Source of the DNA: a virus
Direction: 5' to 3' (one strand)
DNA length: 31,195 nt
Virus record (IMG/VR): IMGVR_UViG_3300046167_000051
Coordinates: 1 to 31,195 of that record
Shown here piece by piece: positions 22,403 through 30,351 of the stretch (within the stretch, counting starts at the first letter, position 1; every line of letters starts with the position of its first letter). The notes beneath the pieces are model-generated. The model ran no database searches. It saw nothing but the letters and a program-made list of their open reading frames with translations, and was not told where the DNA came from. The position numbers were made by a program, and so were the translations under genes.

Positions 22403-23353
22403 CTAGTTTTTAGGTACAGAGATAACTAGACCACTTTCAGGTCTAACTGTTTTAACACCATATAGAGTGTCAGCAGTCATCAAATCACCCAAATACTCTT
22501 GCTTGTATTGAGTTTGTGTACGAACACCGATTTGTTCTGCTAGTACCATTGCATCTTTCTGAGCCATGATAGCACCAATAGTATCAACAGCAGATGCTGA
22601 GTTGTCAGCAGCAGTTTCAACTACAGGTAGGTTGTTAGACACATAAATGTCAACACCATAAAGGCTACCGATTTGACCATTAACAACACCTCTGTTATCT
22701 ACGAAGTCAGAAGATTGATAGCGATCAATGCCCATGATAGTAGTACGAACACTTGGTGGAATAACTAAGAATCTTCCGTCCATAGGAACATCATTATCAT
22801 CAAGTTGTTGTACTGCTTCTCTGAAGGCTAAGTCAGTAAACAAGTCAGTTGCAGCTACAGTATCAACTGCATAAGCAGCCAATCCATTAGCAGCATCAAT
22901 GTAAAAACTGTTAGAGTGAACAAAGTCAGAACCTGATCCGTTATCATCTCCAAAAGTTTTAGCTAACAAGCCTATGTCAGAATCTAATTGTGTTGCTAAA
23001 GCATATCCAGCATCTTCGGTGTAGAAACTACGAAGTGAAGGTTGTGCTTGAACATCAACAATATCTTCAATTAAGCGTGAGTATTCAAAGTGCTTGTTAA
23101 TTGCTACTTGCACTTCAGACTCAGTTGCTGCAATCAAAGTTACTTCTGTGTTTGCTGCTTTAGCAGAAGCTGCACCACGAGTAGGTTTAGGGATATGAAT
23201 TGTATCTCCCTTCTTTCCACTGTGATTCATTTTGTTAATTAAGTTCGCGAGAACCAAATTTTTCTTATAGCCAGCGATGATCTCATCAGACCAAATCTCT
23301 GGTATAAAAGTAGCCGCTGTAGTAGTGGTTACTTGATTAGTACCTAATCCCAT
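22403..23353 (-). CDS. Major capsid protein
   Basis: This 316-aa protein is the likely shell subunit with the HK97 fold. It starts MGLGTNQVTTTTAATFIPEI, then WSDEIIAGYKKNLVLANLIN, a typical N-arm. It contains GDTIHIPKPTRGAAS (E-loop region) and EAVQQLDDNDVPMDGRFLVI, followed by PPSVRTTI, a widespread capsid segment (the dVPxdgRflVi motif). It ends in a strand-rich domain closing VRPESGLVISVPKN. The gene directly follows the scaffold gene, has AAAGGA before the ATG, and is followed by a strong terminator. This is the usual set-up for the most abundant late protein. Confidence 0.93.
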   Translation of the reverse strand: MGLGTNQVTTTTAATFIPEIWSDEIIAGYKKNLVLANLINKMNHSGKKGDTIHIPKPTRGAASAKAANTEVTLIAATESEVQVAINKHFEYSRLIEDIVDVQAQPSLRSFYTEDAGYALATQLDSDIGLLAKTFGDDNGSGSDFVHSNSFYIDAANGLAAYAVDTVAATDLFTDLAFREAVQQLDDNDVPMDGRFLVIPPSVRTTIMGIDRYQSSDFVDNRGVVNGQIGSLYGVDIYVSNNLPVVETAADNSASAVDTIGAIMAQKDAMVLAEQIGVRTQTQYKQEYLGDLMTADTLYGVKTVRPESGLVISVPKN

Positions 23354-23377
23354 TTTACTATTCCTTTTAGTTTAAGT

Positions 23378-24196
23378 TTATTTTACCCTCCCTTCAGCAT
23401 AAGCCTTGTCAAACAAATCAACATTTGCTTTATACCTCTGGGGGTCGTTAATCATTAAATTAACTATCTCAGAACGCTTATAGATTTTTCTGGACATTGG
23501 TTCACCTGAACCTTTGCCACCTGTAGATGCTGCTTTAACCTGTAGCTTACGATCTTTTTCGTTAAGACTTTGAGTCTTTTCGACCACTCCCTTGATTTCT
23601 TTCCAATTAGAAAGAAGTTCATCAGCAGCATTAAAATCGTATTTATCAGCCCTATGATACAGTTCAGTACGAACAGTTGATGATTTAATCCAATCTACAA
23701 AGTTTTCATTTTTAATGATCTCTTCATAGTCTGGGTGTTTTTCACCAATTTGTTTTAGAGCCTCTTGCTGTTGTTGCCTAGCAAGCATTTCTTTCATCTG
23801 AATTATTGTGTCACTGCTTTCTACAGCTTTACTAACAGAACCTTTAGGGTCATCATAAAAATCTAATTCTGGTTCTTCTTCTTTTGTGGGGCTTTTGGCA
23901 TCTTCACTAATTTTGACCTTGACCAGCTCGTCAACTGCTTTACGAAGGTCGCCTACTTCTGAACTTTGTTTACCCAGTAGCTTTTCAGCTTCTTGGTGCA
24001 TACGAACAATATCTTCCAGCGATTTATCTTTGTACTTATCTGGTATATCAGATGTTGTTGTTTCAGTTTCGTTAGCTTTCTGTTCTGGTTCTTGAGTTTC
24101 CTCAGGTTTTTCCATCTCTTCAGAAAGTGATACAAGCTCTTCGTTTTCTTCTAAATTAACTTCTTGGTTATCAAGGGGATTTATTGTTCTAGCCAT
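23378..24196 (-). CDS. Capsid scaffolding protein
   Basis: This 272-aa protein is highly charged. It has an acidic N-terminus (VNLEENEELVSLSEEMEKPE), a coiled-coil segment with IPDKYKDKSLEDIVRMHQEA and KLLGKQSSEVGDLRKAVDEL, an acidic middle (KEEEPELDFYDDPKGSVSKA) and a basic C-terminal helix (DPQRYKANVDLFDKAYAEGR) that would bind coat protein. The IPDKYKxKSLEDIVxMxxEA-LGKQxxEVGxLR pattern is common in phage scaffolds. It lies between portal-side genes and the major capsid gene, with GGAG before the ATG. Confidence 0.9.
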   Translation of the reverse strand: MARTINPLDNQEVNLEENEELVSLSEEMEKPEETQEPEQKANETETTTSDIPDKYKDKSLEDIVRMHQEAEKLLGKQSSEVGDLRKAVDELVKVKISEDAKSPTKEEEPELDFYDDPKGSVSKAVESSDTIIQMKEMLARQQQQEALKQIGEKHPDYEEIIKNENFVDWIKSSTVRTELYHRADKYDFNAADELLSNWKEIKGVVEKTQSLNEKDRKLQVKAASTGGKGSGEPMSRKIYKRSEIVNLMINDPQRYKANVDLFDKAYAEGRVK

Positions 24197-24234
24197 TTAA
24201 TGATCTCCGTACCTTTAGGTATTATGGAATTAAG

Positions 24235-24426
24235 TTATACTTGAGCAGCCTTCTCATGTTCTTTCGCCCATCTGTCAGTATGAATACTTAACTTTAAACG
24301 AACAGGAGAGATTAGCCGCTTGCTTGGTTCACCACAAACAGAACATATTGCTTCCTTTACATCAGGTTTGACAAACAGTTCTTCGGTGTGTTGATTTACA
24401 CAAGAAAAATCATATAATCTATTCAT
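24235..24426 (-). CDS. FmdB-like zinc-ribbon protein
   Basis: This 63-aa protein has MNRLYDFSCVNQHTEELFVK, then ICSVCGEPSKRLISPVRLKL. This is the FmdB-type zinc ribbon: the aromatic YDFxC start, one Cys-x-x-Asn-x-His-like half-site, then CSVCG and a Ser-Pro end. Small FmdB-like proteins are frequently encoded near portal and scaffold genes in phages. Their role is not established. The first half has only one clear cysteine plus a histidine, so metal binding may be CHCC-type. Confidence 0.75.
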   Translation of the reverse strand: MNRLYDFSCVNQHTEELFVKPDVKEAICSVCGEPSKRLISPVRLKLSIHTDRWAKEHEKAAQV

Positions 24427-24434
24427 AATATTTC

Positions 24435-24692
24435 TTATTGTAAATTAGTTGATTGGTAAGATTGATCTTCTTCGTTGCTTTCATAAGCATTGGTTACAGA
24501 GTCTTTCCAATTTAAAATTTGATTTAACATACTCAATTTGCCTTGAACTAGATGTAGTTCTTTAGCATCTTCTAAACTTAATAAATCTATTGAGGCTGCT
24601 GTGTCCTCTAATTCTTCTATTAATTGTTTCCAACCATCATGTTGAAATAGAGAAAAATAATTTTCAAAATAATCTTGTAATTCTTTATCCAT
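24435..24692 (-). CDS. Small acidic helical protein of the head module
   Basis: This 85-aa protein begins MDKELQDYFENYFSLFQHDG, then WKQLIEELEDTAASIDLLS and ends acidic. It resembles small proteins located after the portal gene in marine podoviruses, which share the YFxLFxxxGWKQLxxxL pattern and a QGKLxxLxxILNW segment. No function is known. It is the first gene behind the perfect promoter at 24715-24743, with AAGGAG upstream of the ATG. It is therefore probably strongly expressed together with scaffold and capsid. Confidence 0.72.
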   Translation of the reverse strand: MDKELQDYFENYFSLFQHDGWKQLIEELEDTAASIDLLSLEDAKELHLVQGKLSMLNQILNWKDSVTNAYESNEEDQSYQSTNLQ

Positions 24693-24714
24693 CTTGGAGA
24701 ACTCCTTGTGTTCG

Positions 24715-24743
24715 ATTATAACATTTTATGTTAAAAATGTCAA
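24715..24743 (-). promoter_or_regulatory. Perfect-consensus sigma70 promoter for the head genes
   Basis: On the minus strand TTGACA (24743-24738) and TATAAT (24720-24715) are separated by exactly 17 bases, a full match to the bacterial housekeeping consensus. AAGGAG and an ATG (24692) follow about 20-25 bases later. It sits right after the portal gene, where extra transcription would raise scaffold and capsid levels above portal and terminase. Confidence 0.9.
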
Positions 24744-24770
24744 GCACTATTTTTTTAGGTTTGTCAAGCA
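24738..24770 (-). repeat. Direct repeat TGCTTGACA overlapping the head-gene promoter
   Basis: TGCTTGACA occurs at 24746-24738, containing the -35 hexamer, and again 24 bases upstream at 24770-24762, overlapping the portal stop codon. Each copy is flanked by a similar AT-rich stretch. It could be a regulator half-site pair or a trace of promoter duplication. The upstream copy has no matching -10. Confidence 0.6.
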
Positions 24771-26719
24771 TTATTTTTATTTTCTTGCATTTGAGCAGAA
24801 ACAATATCTAGTTTATTATTAATTTCTTGCTCTCTAAGCTCTAGTTTTGCAAACTCAAGAATTTTATCGTACTCAGATTTTTCTGGTGGGTTGTTGTTTG
24901 ACATAGCAACCATCCTTTTAGTTTCTTCTTCAACAGGAAGCAACTGTGTTTCAACATTGTTTTGTTGTATACGAGAAGAAATCTCTGCTGTTTCTGCTTT
25001 TAGTTTTTCTAGCATAGCCATAGCAGAATCAAGTTCAATTTTTTGTTTTACTTGGTTTATTTGTTGTTGCTCTGGTGTTGGTTGGTTAGCCTTTCTAAGA
25101 ACTTCTATAATTTGATCTCTATTAGTCAAGCTCATGTTGCTAACTATAGATTCAATCAATAGTGGATAAGCAGGTGACTCAGGTGACATAGTTTGTAACA
25201 ACTGTACTAACTGAGTAACCTCATACTCACGAGCAACTACACCTAAAGAACTTGTAGCTACAAACTTGTAGTCTTTTACTGGATACAACTCAGGAGTAAA
25301 CTGCATATACCTGCAAGCAGCTTTTTCAATGAATGGTATCAAAAAGTTTTCTTGAAAGTTTACTAAGGTACGCTTGTGTCGTTTAATAACAGCACCTAAT
25401 CCCATAGAGATTCCTGCTGCTGTACCTTCTCCATTAAGACCTGCTGGTACTCCATTAGAATCTATAGCACCAGTAGATTGTTGTACCATTTGCTGTAACT
25501 GTGCTGCTTGTGTAAAGCTAACTTGATCTAATGAACCAAACTTAAATGGTTGTAATACCTCTGATGGGTTACCATTAGTAAGAATAGTTTTACCTGCTCG
25601 TATATCTAACTTAGCACCTCTTGGCATACGACTAGCATCTACTGCTAACATTGGGTGTACAGTAAGAGCAAGTGCATCAATCCTAGCACGAAGCTCTGCA
25701 TCTAATGCTTTCTGTGAGTTGTAACCTTTCTCACATATACCACGACCCCAAAACTTAAATGGCACTTTATCCCAAGAAAAAGCAATAACAGGTCTATCCT
25801 TTTTCATGTAAGGGTTCTTTTCAATCTTTAGGATTTCGCTTTCATTAGCAATAACCATAATGACTTCTGTGTAAGAACCTTCTTCTTCACTAAGATCAAC
25901 CATGTCTTGCAGTTCTTCATTTTCATCTAGCTCTTGATTCTTTAATAAGTCTGTAGGTACTAAGCCATAGTATTTAGTTAAGCGTACCATGTCATCATTG
26001 TAACCATAGACAATTTTACTAGCATCTTCTATTTCTGATTCTGATTGAACCCTACCAACTTCTACATCACGATAAATACCAGAGTCAATACCTTGTTGTA
26101 CTTGATGATGTGGAATCATCTTATCAATAGCTACACCTACAGCATCTTCTACATTGGTTGCTAATGGGTCAATTAAGAAGTTTTGTGGCATGATTGGGTC
26201 TAGCCTAACAATCATTCTTTCACGCCTGTTTACACCTACTGCTGTCATCTGTCCTTCAAGTGTAGGTTGAGTAGCTGCTGTAAGCTCCTCAATCTCATCT
26301 AAGACGAGTTCTCCTATACCAGTACCAAACACAGCAGAGTTAATTAAACACTCTCCTATGGAGCTTCTAGCCTTACTAAAGTGCATATCTTCTGTTAGTT
26401 GTGTTTTAAGTATTTCAACATCAGCAGGATTAGGGTCTTGAAGATCATCTTTAATATCAAAGAAAGCTCCACGACCAAAGGTTGCTTCTTCAATCTCAGC
26501 TACAGAAGATTCTACTGCTTGTTGTGTAGCAGGAGCAATAAGCCTAGAACGCTCTGACTCACGCATAGAGTCATTCTTATCCCATATCCCTCGCCAAGTA
26601 CGATAGTACTCATCAAATCTTTCTTGATAGTTTGTATTGTAATGATCTCGCCACTGATCGCACTTGCTCATTACCCAACTTTCTACTGTAGAATCTTTAC
26701 TATAATCTTCATCTTTCAT
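24764..26719 (-). CDS. Portal protein
   Basis: This 651-aa protein fits the portal, the 12-subunit ring through which DNA enters and leaves the capsid. Typical parts are YYRTWRGIWDKNDSMRESER, then SRLIAPATQQAVESSVAEIE, ATFGRGAFFDIKD near the N-terminus, and a portal-core segment PVIAFSWDKVPFKFWGRGIC. Further on are LDAELRARIDALALTVHPML (clip/stem region), GTAAGISMGLGAVIKRHKRT and a Gln/Lys-rich coiled C-terminus. It lies between terminase and scaffold. Its stop overlaps a direct-repeat element of the downstream promoter. Confidence 0.9.
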   Translation of the reverse strand: MKDEDYSKDSTVESWVMSKCDQWRDHYNTNYQERFDEYYRTWRGIWDKNDSMRESERSRLIAPATQQAVESSVAEIEEATFGRGAFFDIKDDLQDPNPADVEILKTQLTEDMHFSKARSSIGECLINSAVFGTGIGELVLDEIEELTAATQPTLEGQMTAVGVNRRERMIVRLDPIMPQNFLIDPLATNVEDAVGVAIDKMIPHHQVQQGIDSGIYRDVEVGRVQSESEIEDASKIVYGYNDDMVRLTKYYGLVPTDLLKNQELDENEELQDMVDLSEEEGSYTEVIMVIANESEILKIEKNPYMKKDRPVIAFSWDKVPFKFWGRGICEKGYNSQKALDAELRARIDALALTVHPMLAVDASRMPRGAKLDIRAGKTILTNGNPSEVLQPFKFGSLDQVSFTQAAQLQQMVQQSTGAIDSNGVPAGLNGEGTAAGISMGLGAVIKRHKRTLVNFQENFLIPFIEKAACRYMQFTPELYPVKDYKFVATSSLGVVAREYEVTQLVQLLQTMSPESPAYPLLIESIVSNMSLTNRDQIIEVLRKANQPTPEQQQINQVKQKIELDSAMAMLEKLKAETAEISSRIQQNNVETQLLPVEEETKRMVAMSNNNPPEKSEYDKILEFAKLELREQEINNKLDIVSAQMQENKNNA

Positions 26720-26731
26720 TGTTTTGTTGTC

Positions 26732-27061
26732 CTAGTTTTTTAAAGGGTTAAACTTTTGTAAAGGTGTTTTATTTTTATAACCACCCCTAGCATAATCAAT
26801 AGCTTCTTTTTTATTTTTCATAGGTAAATAATTATTTGTTCTTAAATTATATTCTTGTGCTGATGTACTATCTTTAAATTTATAAAGTTCTCCAGAAGGC
26901 AATTGAACAATAGTAGGAAAAACAAACCAATTACCATCTTCATCAACTTCTGCTGCCATGTTATGCGTAGATATACTGCCATCTTCATTAGTAATATAAG
27001 GATATTTTTCTGGGTTATTTATTCTATCAATAAATTCTGGTTTGTTTTCTTCATCTTTCAT
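26732..27061 (-). CDS. Conserved small phage protein (STHNMAAEVDEDGNWFVFPT family), function unknown
   Basis: This 109-aa protein contains YITNEDGSISTHNMAAEVDE, then DGNWFVFPTIVQLPSG and NNYLPMKNKKEAIDYARGGY. The pattern occurs as a stand-alone protein in podoviruses and, as I recall, as a domain inside large phage polyproteins. No function has been demonstrated to my knowledge. It sits between terminase and portal. Its first codons and ribosome-site context are identical over 20 bases to those of the portal gene. Confidence 0.75.
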   Translation of the reverse strand: MKDEENKPEFIDRINNPEKYPYITNEDGSISTHNMAAEVDEDGNWFVFPTIVQLPSGELYKFKDSTSAQEYNLRTNNYLPMKNKKEAIDYARGGYKNKTPLQKFNPLKN

Positions 27062-27080
27062 TGTTTTTTCCTGTTTTTAA

Positions 27081-28334
27081 TTAATACCCAGCAGTCACAT
27101 CTAAAAGTTCATGTTCTTCATATTCCAAATCAAAAGAGTATGCACTTGCTACTAAACTTTGTAGTTGATCTACATAAGATAATGAATCAACCAAATCATC
27201 ATGTACATGGCGATTAGGAAACTGAAAAAGTTGATCCATAAACTCAACATTCCACTTACCCCTGTTAAACTTAAGAGCACCTCTTTCAAGTCTTCCCTCT
27301 AAAGCTGAAGTTATCCTAGTTATTTTGTTTGTACCACCATGAGTAAGTTCTTTTATAGTAAAATACATATTTCTTATCTTCATTAAATCTATTAAAGGGC
27401 TTCTTATAGCTTGCTTTGCAATACCACCCTCTATTCCAGTAACAATAGGGTTATATTCTTCTACAATATTAAAAAGCCTTCTTGCTGTTTCTTGAAACTG
27501 CCATCTACCATGTTGTATGTCTTTTACCCACCAACCTTTAGAATGAATTTTGACAAGACATATAGCAGTTTCATCTAATCTTACTTTTGTTTTACCGCCT
27601 TCTTCAAACCCTGCCATATCGACACTAACAACCCACTCACCATCTTCAGGTTCTGTTTCAGAAAATTGTATCCATTCTTCTTTAAATATATCAGAATCTC
27701 TAGCTTCAAAGCTCGCCATATACTCTTGCCTAAACGCAAAAGACGACATTGATTTTTTTGCAGTATCGATTTCATCTTTATCCAGTAGAGTATTATCGTA
27801 AGATGTAAAGTGCCAAGATTCATAAGTGTCATGTTCCTCTAAGTTTGCTAGTTGGTATAAATCATAAAAATGGTTTCTGCCCATTGGTGTACCAATAAAC
27901 AGAGCAGCACCTTTCTGGTCTGTTAGTGCAGGTCTAAGTATCTGTTCCCAGACCTCTGGCTTCATGTCAGCGTACTCGTCCATTACTAGGAACTTAAGAG
28001 ATACACCACGCATTGTTTCTGGTCTGTCTGCACCCTTTAACGAAATAATAGTTCCGTTAATCAGTGTAATTTGTAAATTGTTTATGTGGCTTTTTTTAAT
28101 TACTTCGTGACCAACCTCTAGTAACACCTGCCACATAATATCTCTTGCTTGCCCCTGTGTAGGTGCAACATAAAAGACCTGTCCTTGTTTAGCCTGTAAG
28201 GCATTAACAATGAGTAAGTAAGCAGCTAACCTAGACTTACCTGTACGTCTACCAGCAGCTACTACTTTAAATCTTGCTTCACTATCCCAGACTTGTTGTT
28301 GCCAAGGTAGTAACGATATAGCTAAATCAGTCAT
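27081..28334 (-). CDS. Terminase large subunit (packaging ATPase-nuclease)
   Basis: This 417-aa motor cuts and pumps DNA into the procapsid. The ATPase half has Walker A VAAGRRTGKS (residues 25-34), Walker B FLVMDEYADM (Asp119, Glu120) and a coupling-type segment ALFIGTPMGRNHFYDLY. The nuclease half has VVSVDMAGF (Asp239), an IEGG segment near 300 and a late DDLVDSLSYVDQL, giving the acidic residues of the RNase H-like fold. Its length is a little short but normal for this group. The start overlaps the stop of the upstream membrane protein gene. The small subunit is not certain; the AT-hook protein at 30747-31121 is a candidate. Confidence 0.95.
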   Translation of the reverse strand: MTDLAISLLPWQQQVWDSEARFKVVAAGRRTGKSRLAAYLLIVNALQAKQGQVFYVAPTQGQARDIMWQVLLEVGHEVIKKSHINNLQITLINGTIISLKGADRPETMRGVSLKFLVMDEYADMKPEVWEQILRPALTDQKGAALFIGTPMGRNHFYDLYQLANLEEHDTYESWHFTSYDNTLLDKDEIDTAKKSMSSFAFRQEYMASFEARDSDIFKEEWIQFSETEPEDGEWVVSVDMAGFEEGGKTKVRLDETAICLVKIHSKGWWVKDIQHGRWQFQETARRLFNIVEEYNPIVTGIEGGIAKQAIRSPLIDLMKIRNMYFTIKELTHGGTNKITRITSALEGRLERGALKFNRGKWNVEFMDQLFQFPNRHVHDDLVDSLSYVDQLQSLVASAYSFDLEYEEHELLDVTAGY

Positions 28335-28669
28335 TAATAGTTCAACGGATTTTCTAATGCTTTAGTTATCTTCTTATCTATTCGTTCTTCTATCTTGTAC
28401 ATATCAGTAGATAGCTTTTCTATAATCTTTACTTGTTGTTCCATAGTCTGACGAATAGTAAGGTTCTCTGCTTGAAACACTGCTACTTGTTGCTTAATAC
28501 CACTAAGGTCTGGTGCAACATAACTCATAATCTGTGTTTTCATATCTGTGTAATCTTTGTAAAACTCAAACCCACCCCACAAACCACCTACAATACTTGT
28601 CACTAAGGGTACGATTAGTAGTAGTTTACTGCCACCTACTTTGATTCCTTGGTATTCTATCTCTGCCAT
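28334..28669 (-). CDS. Membrane-anchored coiled-coil protein (possible spanin or holin-like lysis protein)
   Basis: This 111-aa protein has one N-terminal transmembrane segment (KLLLIVPLVTSIVGGLWGGF, about residues 15-34). A periplasm-side coiled coil follows (VAVFQAENLTIRQTMEQQVK, IIEKLSTDMYKIEERIDKKI). A single N-terminal anchor with a coiled coil is the architecture of inner-membrane spanins, and lysis genes often sit next to terminase in T7-like phages. No outer-membrane partner of the expected lipoprotein type is evident. The stop overlaps the terminase start. Confidence 0.65.
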   Translation of the reverse strand: MAEIEYQGIKVGGSKLLLIVPLVTSIVGGLWGGFEFYKDYTDMKTQIMSYVAPDLSGIKQQVAVFQAENLTIRQTMEQQVKIIEKLSTDMYKIEERIDKKITKALENPLNY

Positions 28670-28962
28670 TGTGTATTCCTTTGTGGGTATTGTAAGTCTT
28701 CTAGTTTTATAAAGTTTTTATCGTTTATAAACCATCTAGCAAAAGCATTATCTACGTTATCTTTACTAGGGTAGAAACTAGCTAGGTCTTTCATCTCTTG
28801 TTCAGCATAGTTAAAGTTAGGTACAAACGAAATAAGTGACATTAACTGTTGCTGTACTACAATCTGTTGTTCTAGGGTAACTGCACTCTCTACTTTCTTA
28901 GCTAGAGCTACTGCCCTCTTTGATACTAGGGCTTTGAGCTTATCATTCTTTGTAATGACTTG
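28657..28962 (-). CDS. -1 frame extension of the secreted 439-aa protein (or separate 61-aa gene from 28842)
   Basis: This frame is open for 101 codons before its stop at 28657. It reads QVITKNDKLKALVSKRAVAL, then AKKVESAVTLEQQIVVQQQL, MSLISFVPNFNYAEQEMKDL and VDNAFARWFINDKNFIKLED. The first ATG is at 28842, 40 codons in, with no evident ribosome site. No ATG, GTG or TTG lies earlier in the frame, although the residues upstream of 28842 look equally protein-like and coiled. It probably forms the C-terminus of the upstream 439-aa protein, reached by a -1 shift at AAAAAAC or if one A is missing. The joined product would be 529 aa. Confidence 0.58.
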   Translation of the reverse strand, partial: QVITKNDKLKALVSKRAVALAKKVESAVTLEQQIVVQQQLMSLISFVPNFNYAEQEMKDLASFYPSKDNVDNAFARWFINDKNFIKLEDLQYPQRNTQWQR

Positions 28963-30245
28963 TTTTTTCTCAGCTTCTTCGGAGCTTGTTTGTTAGCAAC
29001 TGTCTTCTCAATCGGTTGCTCCTGCTTTCTATCATTTTGTTCATCAACAGGCTTCTCCCTTTCCTCAACAACTTCTAATTCCTCTGTTGGCTCTTCTCGT
29101 TCCTCTCTTGGTTCTTCTCTTTCCTCAGGTTCTCTTTCTCTCTGGACAATTTCCGAGAAAGATTCCTCTCCCATACTTGGTTCTTCCATTTCCCTCTGTT
29201 CCAATTCACGAGGTTCAACATCATTTACAACTTCCTCTCTTCTTGGTTCAATAACTGGGGCAGAGGCACTTGGCATACCCTCTATTTGATAACCAGTTGT
29301 ACCAGCAAAGTCAGTAATTAAGTCTGGTTGCTCTAGCACTTCACTAATAGGATTCTCACCTTCAATCCTAATAGGTTCTGGTTTTTCTTCTGTTACTTTT
29401 CTTTCTTCTCTGTCTACATAACCAGCACAAGTCTTGTCATACTGTGGGTTATACATACACTGTTGTTCTAAATACGCTTTAGCGTACCCTGTACACTCTG
29501 GGTCATAAGTAGCATCAGCATTACAAGCCTCTGTGTACAAGAATTCTGCGTAAGCCTCTGCATAATTAGGGCAAGATGGGTCATATAACGCATTAGAATC
29601 ACAAAAAGCTAGGTTTAAGTTACCAAATGTACTAGGTATTCCTTCATATCCATTAGGATAGTAGGCTTCTTGTACTCCTTCTGACACATCTTTTGCTAAG
29701 TTTCCTGCTTCTCCTGTACTTATTGTATGGTCTTGTATGTTTACAGCAGTGTAATCTACAATATAAGTACCATCTTTCTTAATTTGTAGCTCAAAGGTGT
29801 TTAATCTAGTAGCATCATAGAATTCTGCTAGGTTTTTCCACCTGTAAGTCTGTTGTGAGGTATCACCTTCTGTAAATAACCCACTGTTTCCTTGTTCTAA
29901 GTCTATTAAGTCTGTCCATAATGGGGCTATAGCGTATCCGTACCTACTAATATCAGTACCATCTTCAGACATTTTAACCAAGTCAAGACCTTGACAGCAC
30001 CAGTGGCTTTCTACTTGACTATCTGTTGGGTTACGAAAACCAACTACACCATTTGTAAACATATAAGAGGTTTCAAACTCTTCACCATAAAAAGGAAATA
30101 CAAACTGTAGTGGTACTTCTGCATAACCATCATCAGATACAGTAGTCTGATTAGGGCTAGTTAGCTTAACCTCATCACAGTAAGAATAGGAGCATAGCGA
30201 GAGTAACAATACCGCTAGCAATCCAACCTTGACGCTCTCTGACAT
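28926..30245 (-). CDS. Secreted protein with NIDO-like domain, Cys repeats and Glu/Arg-rich tail
   Basis: This 439-aa protein starts with a signal peptide (VGLLAVLLLSLCSYSYC near residues 7-23). Residues about 45-215 resemble the extracellular NIDO fold: FVFPFYGEEFETSYMFTNGV, YAIAPLWTDLIDLEQG, NTFELQIKKDGTYIVDYTAV. Next come three Cys repeats of the form C-(8-9 residues)-YDP-x-C-x-x-YA-x-AY (about 219-283), then a long acidic, Arg-containing low-complexity stretch (EREPEEREEPREEREEPTEE). The zero frame ends in KSLQRMISSKP, but a -1 frame continues. Such a protein could act in the host envelope during lysis or adsorption blocking, or on the virion surface. Function is unknown. It overlaps the preceding gene by 71 bases. 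Confidence 0.68.
   Translation of the reverse strand: MSESVKVGLLAVLLLSLCSYSYCDEVKLTSPNQTTVSDDGYAEVPLQFVFPFYGEEFETSYMFTNGVVGFRNPTDSQVESHWCCQGLDLVKMSEDGTDISRYGYAIAPLWTDLIDLEQGNSGLFTEGDTSQQTYRWKNLAEFYDATRLNTFELQIKKDGTYIVDYTAVNIQDHTISTGEAGNLAKDVSEGVQEAYYPNGYEGIPSTFGNLNLAFCDSNALYDPSCPNYAEAYAEFLYTEACNADATYDPECTGYAKAYLEQQCMYNPQYDKTCAGYVDREERKVTEEKPEPIRIEGENPISEVLEQPDLITDFAGTTGYQIEGMPSASAPVIEPRREEVVNDVEPRELEQREMEEPSMGEESFSEIVQREREPEEREEPREEREEPTEELEVVEEREKPVDEQNDRKQEQPIEKTVANKQAPKKLRKNKSLQRMISSKP
28962..28968 (-). promoter_or_regulatory. Candidate -1 slippery heptamer AAAAAAC
   Basis: In the zero frame of the 439-aa gene the codons are AGA AAA AAC AAG, so A_AAA_AAC fits the X_XXY_YYZ rule in phase. 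A shift here leads straight into the 101-codon -1 frame. A weak stem (GCCCT and AGGGC with a 10-base loop) lies downstream, but more than 20 bases away, and no strong internal Shine-Dalgarno is seen. A missing A in the run is an equally good explanation. Confidence 0.4.
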
Positions 30246-30351
30246 CTTGTTTTGTTTCCAATATTATGGGTTCTGGTATTAACTCAGGGTTAAGTACCCA
30301 CTTCTTAGCAGCTGCTGTACCTATCTCACCTAAGAACGGACAAGGAGTTCC
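30175..30351 (-). CDS. C-terminal part of a signal-peptide/TM phage protein (frameshifted)
   Basis: This frame encodes GTPCPFLGEIGTAAAKKWVL, then NPELIPEPIILETKQDVRER, ending in a transmembrane segment (WIASGIVTLAMLLFLL). The GTPCPFxGxIGxxA stretch is the normal continuation of VYDAMGMA in the family to which the 30326-30754 frame belongs. That frame instead reads NSLSVLR and stops. One extra G in GGG (30350-30352) explains the split. The in-frame ATGs at 30372 and 30369 could start a separate 65-aa product, but this is less likely. Joined length is 192 aa. Confidence 0.75.
   Translation of the reverse strand, partial: GTPCPFLGEIGTAAAKKWVLNPELIPEPIILETKQDVRERQGWIASGIVTLAMLLFLL

Noticed and set aside
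28960-29289. Plus-strand Ser/Leu/Phe-rich 109-aa frame with a membrane-like start
   Set aside because: It is antisense to the Glu/Arg-rich tail of the secreted protein and has no ribosome site or conserved pattern.
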